DNA of 64,000 bases, taken from the NCBI RefSeq assembly GCF_001428245.1, contig NZ_LMRV01000066.1, positions 1-64,000 of the forward strand, written 5' to 3'. This stretch comes from Paenibacillus sp. Soil522 (lineage in GTDB: Bacteria > Bacillota > Bacilli > Paenibacillales > Paenibacillaceae). This document shows positions 16,005 through 23,251 of this stretch, one piece after another (position 1 is the first letter of the stretch; each line of letters opens with the position of its first letter). The notes under the pieces were generated by a model. That model was not told the origin of the DNA. It worked only from the letters and a program-made list of their open reading frames with translations, and ran no database searches. A program made the translations under genes and the position numbers.

Positions 16005-17090
16005 TTACAATGGCTTCGTTTGCTCCGGTAAATAATGGACCAGCCTTTCGCTGAATGGCCCCACATGTTTCGATTCATGGGCTATGAGCGACAGCTCTTC
16101 GATCCATCCGAACGACCAGGCTTCTTTCGGCACGTCCGGCCAATGCTGGATCACTTGGATGTCGCCATCCTTTAATTCGCCGCGGTACAGCATAATACAC
16201 AAAAGCTTTGCTATTTCTTCTCGGGTCATGTATCCATTAGGAACGAACGTATCATTTTCATATCCATCAATATAGTTCAGTGCTTTGGATGTCTCGATAG
16301 CTTGCTTCGCCCACCCCTTCGATTCCGAGAAAGAGTTCAGCGGAATTGGTTCAATTCCTTTTACTCTAAGCATCAGGACAACAAACTCTGCAAGACTAAT
16401 CGGCTGGTCCGGCCGGAATAACCCACCGTTGCCTTTCATGTACCCGGTTGCCGTTACCTTCTGGATATATCCATATGCCCAATGATCGGCAGGGACATCC
16501 TGATATGACCCCACCGAAGAAGGGGCTGGCAATTCTTTAACTCTCGCCACGATGGCGGCCGTTTGGGCACGCGTAAGCAGCCCTTCAGGGTGAAACTTAC
16601 CGTCCGGAAAACCGTTAAAGACGGGCTGATCTATTTCCGTAGCGACCTTCACTCGGATCAGCATATCGGTTATAAACTGCTGCTCCCCCACCCCTCCACT
16701 ACAGGAGACTTCCAATATGGATTTATTTTCCACATTATCCATCACTTTCAAGTTAAAATGTACAACATCAGCGCCATTCGAATCGATATCCATCAAATTC
16801 CACTTCAAAGTTCCCGAAGCAGAATCCCAATCTGCTCCCTCCGCTTCCTCGAATTCTAACCCTTTAGGCACTTTCACCTTCAGCCATGCCTTAGTGATGA
16901 CTTTATTCTCCACATTGTGGTATAAAATATGAAACCCTACTTTTCCGCCCTGGACAGCCGTAAGTTGATCAGATATGCATTGAATCTCTAGACTTGATGT
17001 TCCATCCGCAGAACCGACCCCTGCAGGAATTCCCAACAACATGAGCATGCTTGCAACCAACGTGATTATGAACCATTTTTTCATCCTCAT
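16005..17090 (-). CDS. SLH-domain surface protein
   Basis: A 361-aa exported protein starting MRMKKWFIITLVASML; ATG 17090 has GGAGAGGA upstream, the in-frame codon at 17129 does not. After the signal peptide, residues about 30-140 form a beta-sandwich resembling DUF11-like repeat domains (AWLKVKVPKGLEFEEAEG..., NLMDIDSNGADVVHFNLKV). Three SLH repeats follow: FPDGKFHPEGLLTRAQ, GGLFRPDQPISLAEF and YENDTFVPNGYMTREE. SLH repeats bind pyruvylated wall polymer and hold proteins on the surface. Unusually for many S-layer proteins the SLH set is C-terminal. The passenger domain gives no enzymatic clue. Confidence 0.9.
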   Translation of the reverse strand: MRMKKWFIITLVASMLMLLGIPAGVGSADGTSSLEIQCISDQLTAVQGGKVGFHILYHNVENKVITKAWLKVKVPKGLEFEEAEGADWDSASGTLKWNLMDIDSNGADVVHFNLKVMDNVENKSILEVSCSGGVGEQQFITDMLIRVKVATEIDQPVFNGFPDGKFHPEGLLTRAQTAAIVARVKELPAPSSVGSYQDVPADHWAYGYIQKVTATGYMKGNGGLFRPDQPISLAEFVVLMLRVKGIEPIPLNSFSESKGWAKQAIETSKALNYIDGYENDTFVPNGYMTREEIAKLLCIMLYRGELKDGDIQVIQHWPDVPKEAWSFGWIEELSLIAHESKHVGPFSERLVHYLPEQTKPL

Positions 17091-17146
17091 AACCGATCCT
17101 CTCCTTTTCTTGGGAAGAAGCAAAACCAATCCAATAAATACCAGGA

Positions 17147-17194
17147 TTTATAAATATTATTCGCAGCTCTCATCAAGTTTACGAGGGTGAACAC
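17147..17194 (-). promoter_or_regulatory. Promoter and shared 19-bp motif (copy 2) of the SLH gene
   Basis: On the minus strand, TTGATG (17171-17176), 18 bp, TATAAA (17147-17152). Immediately upstream and touching the -35 box is GTGTTCACCCTCGTAAACT (17176-17194), the best copy of the motif also found before the GH18 gene and the SLH gene at 19086. The position suggests an activator site. Confidence 0.5.
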
Positions 17195-17301
17195 CGCCAA
17201 AATTGGGCGCTCATTTACTTTAACCGACACCGGCCTACGCCAGCTCTTTCCTCATTCCTCATCCGTAAGCACATCCAATTATTCACCCTTTTATGAAAAA
17301 C

Positions 17302-17326
17302 AAAAAAGACACTCAACAATTGAGTG
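17302..17326 (-). terminator. Terminator of the VanZ-like gene
   Basis: CACTCAA-CAA-TTGAGTG hairpin; on the minus strand it is followed by CTTTTTTG. It begins 20 bases after the VanZ stop codon. Confidence 0.85.
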
Positions 17327-17345
17327 ACTTCACATTTTTTATGAT

Positions 17346-17762
17346 TTACTTTAAAGTACTAAAGTTACTGAGACCGTATTTTAAAAACCGAAAAATAAAC
17401 ATTCCGCAAATGATACCTGCAGTGTCTATAGCTATGTCGTACAACCTTGAGTGCCGTCCACAATATAATTGGAGAAATTCTGTTAATATCGCGTATAAAA
17501 CTGCAAGAATGATACTTTTCCCCATTCTTTTATTTTTAGAAAATAATAGTACCGCAAATATAGCAAATCCTGAAAAATGGCCAATCTTTTGTGTTACGTA
17601 GGAGCTAGACGTCCTAAAATCCATTTTTAAAAAGTCATGATAATTAGGTTCCAACGACCATCGGAAATATGGTACTTCTCCTATATTCCAAAATCCCGAG
17701 TTAGATGCGCAAGTAAATACAAACAACGCTAATCCCCAAATTATAACAGCAGCAGTTCTCAT
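17346..17762 (-). CDS. VanZ-family membrane protein
   Basis: A 138-aa integral membrane protein starting MRTAAVIIWGLALFVF. Four helices are predicted, with the VanZ features KIGHFSGFAIFAVLL (helix 2 with conserved HF), AILTEFLQLYCGRHSRLYDI (the E-x-x-Q and R..D signature) and a final helix DTAGIICGMFIFRFL. VanZ proteins give low-level teicoplanin resistance in some species, but most chromosomal homologues have no known role. The start at 17762 follows AGGGT at a normal distance; a longer frame to 17924 would run through hairpin sequence and is less likely. The neighbouring 37-aa gene is divergent. Confidence 0.85.
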   Translation of the reverse strand: MRTAAVIIWGLALFVFTCASNSGFWNIGEVPYFRWSLEPNYHDFLKMDFRTSSSYVTQKIGHFSGFAIFAVLLFSKNKRMGKSIILAVLYAILTEFLQLYCGRHSRLYDIAIDTAGIICGMFIFRFLKYGLSNFSTLK

Positions 17763-17922
17763 AACTACCCTACTTTCAATAGAAGTAATACACCTTCGCG
17801 AAGGCCCATTTCGAGCATGTCCTTGAGATGGGCCATATTTTACTTTCGAACTTCGATAGTTTAACATGTAACCATTCTGTCCATAATCGATACTATCAAA
17901 GTATTGAAAAAGGAGTTCGATC

Positions 17923-18036
17923 ATGGAGCAGAAAAACCCTTTAATGAAGGGCCTCTTTTGGGCATCTCTGATAAGTATCCCACTATGGGCATCAATAATC
18001 GGTTGGGTGCGGATTATTGGTGGAATTGTAAACTGA
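17923..18036 (+). CDS. 37-aa membrane protein, copy 2
   Basis: A 37-aa frame with ATG 17923 and AGGAG seven bases upstream. MEQKNPLMKG leads into a hydrophobic helix with SIPLWASIIGWV at residues 18-29. It has the same length as the protein at 13226-13339 and aligns to it without gaps at about 14 of 37 positions, including GxxW and SIPLWxSxIGWV. This copy has the better ribosome site. It diverges from the VanZ-like gene and is followed by a candidate terminator. No known family recognised; a single-helix membrane micropeptide is the only safe description. Confidence 0.75.
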   Translation: MEQKNPLMKGLFWASLISIPLWASIIGWVRIIGGIVN

Positions 18037-18062
18037 ACATCGTTAATTAAATTACATGATGT

Positions 18063-18091
18063 CGCAGTATGATCCTATTCTGTGATCTGCG
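18063..18091 (+). terminator. Candidate terminator of 37-aa gene copy 2
   Basis: CGCA...GATC pairs with GATC...TGCG with an internal bulge, followed by AATTTTTTG, 27 bases after the stop codon. Confidence 0.5.
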
Positions 18092-18103
18092 AATTTTTTG
18101 TTC

Positions 18104-18132
18104 AAAAAAAGTGTCCTGTTTTCTTTGGACAC
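18104..18132 (-). terminator. Terminator on the minus strand
   Basis: GTGTCC (18111-18116) pairs with GGACAC (18127-18132); the minus-strand side has seven T. It ends whatever is transcribed leftward from the small gene at 18244-18399. Confidence 0.8.
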
Positions 18133-18243
18133 TTGTGGCAAAACGAAATCTATAAGGAATTAAGAACACAAATTTCTTTAAGTGTTGACCCACTCTTTTC
18201 CATCATTTCTTTAACGTCTTCCCTGTTAAGACAACGGCACAGG

Positions 18244-18399
18244 TTATAGGCAGTAGGTTTTGATCTTCTTTTCGTGATACTCTGCTTTTTTTCTAAGTTT
18301 ATGTTTCATCCCATCATCTAAGCAATCTTCTAACCTTAACAAATGGTAATTACGCGACAACTTGTGCCAGTTGATCTTAATCACTGTTAGGATCGACAT
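18244..18399 (-). CDS. Small basic protein, possibly frameshifted
   Basis: A 51-aa frame starting MSILTVIKINWHKLSRNYHL with GGGAGG seven bases upstream, so translation is likely. It is Lys/Arg-rich and helical. A run of seven A lies in codons 36-38 (KLRKKAE). In the +1 frame an open stretch of about 48 codons starts at this run and continues past the stop, including KRRSKPTAYNLCRCLNREDV and ending KEICVLNSL just before the terminator at 18132. The gene may therefore be a frameshifted longer gene of about 80 codons. No family recognised. Confidence 0.5.
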   Translation of the reverse strand: MSILTVIKINWHKLSRNYHLLRLEDCLDDGMKHKLRKKAEYHEKKIKTYCL

Positions 18400-18730
18400 A
18401 TCGCAACCTCCCAAGTTTTGTATAGGAATATCATACTATTCACAAGGCGCTTCAATGTAGTAACAAGGTGAGCCCCAATAAGAGAATGCTGGATGAAAAT
18501 AAATGGCCGGTGTTTTTGCCCCCATGTACATCATTCCAAAATTTATTCGTTATTAAGAACAATATTAAACGATTTTATTCACCGATGCAATACGTGTAAT
18601 GCTTTTAATATTCAGCAGTTCTCATAAACCTTTCTACCAATCCCCGTTAAATAAACGAAATTAAAAAGCCACTCAATTGAGGGGCCTACGAAGTTATTTA
18701 TCGCACTATCGAACATCGTTTGTTGAAAAG
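18400..18730. other. Intergenic stretch without a supported gene
   Basis: About 330 AT-rich bases between the small gene at 18244-18399 and the tRNA-Val terminators. No frame with a ribosome site, no repeat and no RNA gene were recognised. A short imperfect palindrome, CCACTCAATTGAGGGG, occurs near 18667. Confidence 0.5.
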
Positions 18731-18752
18731 AAAAAAGCACCTCGGAGGTGCT
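18731..18752 (-). terminator. Second terminator downstream of tRNA-Val
   Basis: AGCACCTC-GGAGGTGCT stem; on the minus strand it is followed by six T. Confidence 0.75.
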
Positions 18753-18762
18753 GTGATCAAAA

Positions 18763-18791
18763 TAAAAAAAACCCTTGTCAACACAAGGGTT
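18763..18791 (-). terminator. First terminator downstream of tRNA-Val
   Basis: ACCCTTGT-CAAC-ACAAGGGT hairpin with eight T on the minus-strand side, 17 bases beyond the tRNA 3' end. Two terminators in tandem are seen here. Confidence 0.88.
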
Positions 18792-18807
18792 CTGAGCGTT
18801 TAAGTTA

Positions 18808-18883
18808 TGGTGATCTGAACAGGGTTCGAACCTGTGACCCCTACCCTGTCAAGATAGTGCTCTCCCAGCTGAGCTACCAGATC
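18808..18883 (-). tRNA. tRNA-Val (GAC)
   Basis: A 76-nt cloverleaf with encoded CCA. The acceptor GATCTGG pairs with TCAGATC, the D arm is GCTCAGCTGGGAGAGC, the anticodon loop TTGACAG sits between CTATC and GGTAG, and the T arm contains GGTTCGAACCC. The anticodon GAC (plus-strand 18848-18850) reads GUC/GUU valine codons. It is a solitary tRNA gene with two downstream terminators. Confidence 0.95.
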
Positions 18884-18976
18884 ATATTAGCGACAATTAA
18901 TAATATATCAGGAGAATGACGCGAAGTCAACACTTTTTGGGATTTTTTTATTACTCTCCCGTCATCTCTTCTCGGC

Positions 18977-18995
18977 GTTTTCACCCTCGTTAAAT
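18977..18995 (+). promoter_or_regulatory. Shared 19-bp surface-gene motif, copy 3
   Basis: GTTTTCACCCTCGTTAAAT, 91 bases upstream of the SLH gene at 19086 and in the same orientation as that gene. It matches 16 of 19 positions of copy 2 (17176-17194). Confidence 0.5.
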
Positions 18996-19085
18996 CGGTC
19001 ATAATGATTTTAAATGAAATTGCAACAATTTGTCTTAACGCTGCGTCAAATAAGTGCTGCAGCAAATTAAAAAAGAGGTGAACGT

Positions 19086-20039
19086 ATGAGAAAACGATCG
19101 ATATTGATAATGACGCTGGTTGCAATGATGCTCTTCACACTCGGACAAACCGTCTGGGCGTTCAAGGACGTAAAAAATGACGCAAACGAACAAAAAATTT
19201 CTGAGCTTAAGAAGCTGGGTATACTAAGCGGCGATAAAAATGATAAGTTTAATCCGAAAAGCAAGCTCACTTATGCAGAAGGCGTTACTTTGATCGTAAG
19301 AGGGTTAAATCTCAATATTGATCATATCCGCTTCATTAAAGAACCTAAGGCGAGCGATTATTTCACTAACCTAAAGGACAACGCATGGTATTCGCAATCA
19401 TTTATTATCGCAAGTCTAAACGGGCTTGAAATTCCTAAGACGGTCAAAGCTAGTGATATCATGACCCGTGAGCAATTTGCTCATCATTTGTTTAAAGCGA
19501 TGCTGACGAAAGGCGATTATGCTTTTATCGAAATGTTCATGCTGCTAGAGGATGAAGACGATGTTAACAAAGATTATATGGACAGCATTCAAAAGCTGCT
19601 CATCAGCAAAATCATCACGTTGGATAGCTCGAACAAGTTTTATCCAAAGAAAGCTATTACGCGCAGCGAGGCAGCAGGCTGGCTTTATAATGCCATTACA
19701 TTCGTAAAGGAAACGACTCCTATTCCTAATTTGCCCGAGCAGCCGGCTCTTGACCTTAAGCTTTCCGTAAATGCTGTAAACTCCGACATCAATAAAGTAA
19801 CCGTCAGCGCACAAGCACCTCATCCAGGATACGGCCTCCGGATCGCTTCCATTGGTTTCGAAGGAAATGAAGCTATTATTTACGTTGAGACGGTATTGCC
19901 TGATCCAGATAAAATGTATCCGCAAGTCATTACCGATGTACAGGTATCCACCTATGTAGACGCAAAGCTAAAGCCGGTGCTTCCTGTATCGGCCCAATCG
20001 AGCGAATCGTCGACAGGCAGCGCTGCCATCACCGAGTAA
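19086..20039 (+). CDS. Exported SLH-domain protein
   Basis: A 317-aa protein with signal peptide (MRKRSILIMTLVAMMLFTLG) and SLH-like repeats in the N-terminal 210 residues: FKDVKNDANEQKISELKKLG / SGDKNDKFNPKSKLTYAEGV, then MTREQFAHHLFKAML and FYPKKAITRSEAAGWLYNAI. The C-terminal 100 residues (LDLKLSVNAVNSDINKVTVS..., VETVLPDPDKMYPQVITDVQ) form a separate beta-rich domain. It ends with a Ser-rich tail. The GAGGTG ribosome site fits. It is convergent with ung. Probably wall-attached; the C-terminal domain may be a protease-inhibitor-like module, which is only a guess. Confidence 0.85.
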   Translation: MRKRSILIMTLVAMMLFTLGQTVWAFKDVKNDANEQKISELKKLGILSGDKNDKFNPKSKLTYAEGVTLIVRGLNLNIDHIRFIKEPKASDYFTNLKDNAWYSQSFIIASLNGLEIPKTVKASDIMTREQFAHHLFKAMLTKGDYAFIEMFMLLEDEDDVNKDYMDSIQKLLISKIITLDSSNKFYPKKAITRSEAAGWLYNAITFVKETTPIPNLPEQPALDLKLSVNAVNSDINKVTVSAQAPHPGYGLRIASIGFEGNEAIIYVETVLPDPDKMYPQVITDVQVSTYVDAKLKPVLPVSAQSSESSTGSAAITE

Positions 20040-20050
20040 TGCAAAAGAAT

Positions 20051-20105
20051 AAGGCTTCTCAACTTGTCAGAGCAACTGTTCAGACAGTGGAGAAGCCTTT
20101 TTTTT
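20051..20105. terminator. Terminator between the SLH gene and ung
   Basis: AAGGCTTCTC pairs with GAGAAGCCTT around a loop containing a second stem; eight T follow on the plus strand. It ends where ung ends. Confidence 0.85.
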
Positions 20106-20800
20106 CATTCGCTCCCCGGCAAAGACAGCATGGGGATTGTCCAGTCAATTGGCTCGCTTCCGATCGTCCGCAGAAAAGCATTAGCCCGCGAGAACGGCTT
20201 GCTTCCAAAAAAACCTTTACGTGCAGCAAACGGACTCGGATGCGGCGAGGATATGATATGATGTTTGTCCGCGTCAATCTGATCTGCTTTCGCCCCGGCG
20301 TACTTGCCCCAAAGCATAAATACAACGGGCTTATCTCTGTCGTTCATCGCGGCAATAATAGAATCGGTAAACCGCTCCCATCCGATTCCTTGATGCGAAT
20401 TTGGATTGCCCTCCTCCACCGTAAGCACCGTATTAAGCAGAAGCACACCCTGCTGTGCCCATGAAATCAAGCTTCCATGATCTGGAACCTCTGCGCCTAT
20501 ATCAGCCTCTAGCTCTTTGTATATGTTTTTCAGAGAGGGCGGTATCTTCATGCCCGGCTGCACAGAGAAGCTAAGCCCATGCGCCTGCTGAGGACCGTGA
20601 TAGGGATCCTGTCCCAAAATGACAACCTTCGTTTGTTCATATGATGTATAATTTAGCGCATTGAAAATATTTTGTATCTCAGGATAAACCGTCTTCGTCT
20701 TATATTTATCCTCAAGCAGAGCTAGCAGCTCTACCATATAAGTTGCTTTAAGCTCTCCTTCTAACCGTTCCGGCCAATCGTTGTGCAACGTTATCTTCAC
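20105..20800 (-). CDS. ung: Uracil-DNA glycosylase
   Basis: Family 1 uracil-DNA glycosylase, 231 aa, removing uracil from DNA at the start of base-excision repair. The water-activating motif GQDPYHGPQQAHGLSFSV is intact (catalytic Asp in GQDPYH), and the DNA-intercalation/histidine loop HPSPFAARKGFFGSKPFSRAN is complete. Length is that of the family. The start is GTG at 20800, with GGAGG eight bases upstream. It is a single gene; the 177 bases upstream (20801-20977) hold no further gene. Confidence 0.96.
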   Translation of the reverse strand: MKITLHNDWPERLEGELKATYMVELLALLEDKYKTKTVYPEIQNIFNALNYTSYEQTKVVILGQDPYHGPQQAHGLSFSVQPGMKIPPSLKNIYKELEADIGAEVPDHGSLISWAQQGVLLLNTVLTVEEGNPNSHQGIGWERFTDSIIAAMNDRDKPVVFMLWGKYAGAKADQIDADKHHIISSPHPSPFAARKGFFGSKPFSRANAFLRTIGSEPIDWTIPMLSLPGSE

Positions 20801-20977
20801 ACTTAACGCCTCCTTTAAAACCGTATAAAGTAAAAACCTCCCCCGCCATTACCTGATCGCTCAGATCATTGCGAAGGAGAATCGAATAATTGATATGTTT
20901 TACATCCGTTTTCATTAATTCTAGCACAGGTAAAAGTAGTCTACAACGGATCGGCGGATCTCACTGCCGCTCTGGAC

Positions 20978-23251
20978 TCATTTCTTCAACAGCCGCTCAT
21001 GGATAGGGGTCTTTTCCGAAGCCTTAAGCCGGCTTATTTCTACACCGGCAAGCATCATGATGCCGATGCCATGATTGTCGTTAATGACCGTTCGCAAATC
21101 ATACATATAATAATCCGGCGAGAACGAGTACCGTGAACCGCTGCATACACCATGCACATTTCCTTGACGATCAATCGCTTCGCTTGTCAGTCCCCTCCAC
21201 GCTTTCAAGGCAACGCCGGTATACTCCTCCTGATTATCTAACCAGCCGAATCGCACGCCTCTGGCGACCGCATAAGCAAACATGGCCGTACAGGACGCTT
21301 CCTCATACGCGTCCGGGCGATTAAGCACCTGATGCCACATGCCTGACCTGCCTTGAAGAGCAGCGACCCCCGCGCACATTTCCCGAAAAAATGCATGCAG
21401 CTCCTCACGCGCCGTATGATCATCCGGCAGCTTCTCGAGCAGCTCCGATAAGGAGAACAGGCACCACCCGTTGCCGCGTCCCCATGGAACGAGCGTAGGC
21501 TTGCCATATTTAAAGTCGAACACATGCGATACTAAGCGTTCCGCATCCATAAATAAATAGTTTTTAAACATTAGAAATTGTCTGGCTGTTTCGTCCAGCG
21601 CTTTCCGTTCTCCCGTCGCCAATGCATAACGAATCAGAAACGGCCCGCTCATATACAAATCGTCCGCCCACATCGTGTCGGCCGAATACTCCCCCGCACA
21701 TTGCCTGTAGAACGCACCGTCTTCTCTTCGCTCCAGCTGATGAAGCATAAAATCAGCAATCCTATCGGCAATCCGCCGAAAGCTTTCGTCATGGGTTTGC
21801 AAATAAGCTTCCAGCATAGCCGAGCCGAATGAGCCGCAATTATCGAGCATACGTATGAGCACAAGCTGATGGTTTACGGAAGGAAATCCATATTCATCCC
21901 TATCCCACAAGGAATAATCGTACATATCCGTACAGCTGCGAATATGGCTCAGCGCATAATCGGATAAATCTTGCCGATCAAGCTCGCGGGCCGTTCTTAG
22001 CAATCCATACATCGTGACGCCAAGCGGATAGTCCCAGCGCCCATAATTGGTGGCACTCCCGGTCGTCCATTTATTGCTCAGCATCGCGTTCTCGTAATAA
22101 GGACGGACGCGAGTATGCGGAGAATCCAGTGACCAATAGGTTTTTCCGCTATATTGTCCATTATGATGTCCGTCAAAATTCACGGTGGCAAAGAGTGCTG
22201 TTGTCGCGCATACTGCTGAAGGCTCAAATGCGGCACTCGGATCGAGCGGACCTGCATAAAGCCAATCCCCTGCATAGCCATGTATTTGTGCCGGCGGTTT
22301 AAACGAAAGACGCTGCCCTCCGGAAAATACGTTCAGCTCAAAGCCCCAGCCCGTCGAACCGCTCATACTGTGCACCAGCAGATCATAGCTTCCGCCTGCA
22401 ACGGAAACCGATTGTTGAAATAATCCTGCCTCCTGCACTGTAGCAGCTAATTTCCCGTTTAACCAAATCGTCGTCGGACCTAAGACCCGCCCTTCCAGCA
22501 AGAGTTCTGCACCTATCCCTTGCACGGCCAGCTTCGTCCAGCCATAAGCGGCAGCTGAAGTTGATGGACGTCCAAATATACGCTCGCAATTCGGCCGATC
22601 AGCCTCTTCCGGAGTCCATCCTGTTCGCGGCAGCCAAGTCAAACCGCTGTCTTCCTCCGGCTGCTTATAATCGAATGGCCTTCCTCCAGCTTTGAGTATT
22701 GAACCGCTTACGGGTTCTGAATAAACCCAGCCCGAGCTGCCTGAACGTCCGGCAAACGGAGCAAGCACCTGCAAAATACGAACCTTTGCCTCCTCCGCTC
22801 CGAAGCGGCAGCCGAAGCCGGCTTCCGTTTTGCATGCTTCGATTAATATATGGTTCCAGCCTTTTCGAAACAGCAGTGGTATCACGGCCCGCGCTCCCGG
22901 CTTCAGCTCATCCACAACGGTCGATCTGTACGCCTGCTCCTCATTTAGATAGAGCTTTATCGGTCCAAGAGGCTCTATGATGCCATCGATCGAACGCTCG
23001 TCATCGCTCCATACAAGTCCACAAACATAGGCATATTCACCATTCCTCGCATGCGCAAGCTTCTCGAACAAGCTCATCTCATAAAGGCCCTCTTCATTTT
23101 GCAAAATGCCCGACTTAGCGAAGGCGCGAAGCGCGAAGGGCGTTGGCGGATTGACGCCGACGTACCTTCCTGCAAGCACCTCCAATATGCGCCGGTCATC
23201 CTCTCCATACCAATAGCGGCTGCTTTCGCGCGGCTCAATATACATGCTCAT
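20978..23251 (-). CDS. GH105 unsaturated glucuronyl hydrolase with N-terminal extension
   Basis: A 757-aa intracellular protein. The C-terminal half (about residues 385-745) is a GH88/GH105 (alpha/alpha)6 barrel: the catalytic-Asp region MWADDLYMSGPFL, PWGRGNGWCLFSLSELL and TAMFAYAVARGVRFGWLD are typical of YteR/YesR unsaturated rhamnogalacturonyl hydrolases, which remove the 4,5-unsaturated uronate left by lyases. The N-terminal 370 residues are unusual, with accessory beta-sandwich features (GWNHILIEACKTEAGFGCRFG; ELLLEGRVLGPTTIWLNGKL). No signal peptide. Its ATG overlaps the stop of the preceding gene by 4 bp, and it is the last gene of the locus. Confidence 0.82.
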   Translation of the reverse strand: MSMYIEPRESSRYWYGEDDRRILEVLAGRYVGVNPPTPFALRAFAKSGILQNEEGLYEMSLFEKLAHARNGEYAYVCGLVWSDDERSIDGIIEPLGPIKLYLNEEQAYRSTVVDELKPGARAVIPLLFRKGWNHILIEACKTEAGFGCRFGAEEAKVRILQVLAPFAGRSGSSGWVYSEPVSGSILKAGGRPFDYKQPEEDSGLTWLPRTGWTPEEADRPNCERIFGRPSTSAAAYGWTKLAVQGIGAELLLEGRVLGPTTIWLNGKLAATVQEAGLFQQSVSVAGGSYDLLVHSMSGSTGWGFELNVFSGGQRLSFKPPAQIHGYAGDWLYAGPLDPSAAFEPSAVCATTALFATVNFDGHHNGQYSGKTYWSLDSPHTRVRPYYENAMLSNKWTTGSATNYGRWDYPLGVTMYGLLRTARELDRQDLSDYALSHIRSCTDMYDYSLWDRDEYGFPSVNHQLVLIRMLDNCGSFGSAMLEAYLQTHDESFRRIADRIADFMLHQLERREDGAFYRQCAGEYSADTMWADDLYMSGPFLIRYALATGERKALDETARQFLMFKNYLFMDAERLVSHVFDFKYGKPTLVPWGRGNGWCLFSLSELLEKLPDDHTAREELHAFFREMCAGVAALQGRSGMWHQVLNRPDAYEEASCTAMFAYAVARGVRFGWLDNQEEYTGVALKAWRGLTSEAIDRQGNVHGVCSGSRYSFSPDYYMYDLRTVINDNHGIGIMMLAGVEISRLKASEKTPIHERLLKK

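Noticed and set aside
17793..17836. Palindrome CCTTCGCGAAGG followed by a GGCCCAT/ATGGGCC hairpin
   Set aside because: Noted as possible operator or terminator, but no gene ends here and no T run follows, so no function is claimed.
17763..17924. 54-residue N-terminal extension of the VanZ-like protein
   Set aside because: The stretch contains hairpins (17793-17804 and 17804-17836) and no VanZ homology; the start at 17762 directly precedes the first helix.
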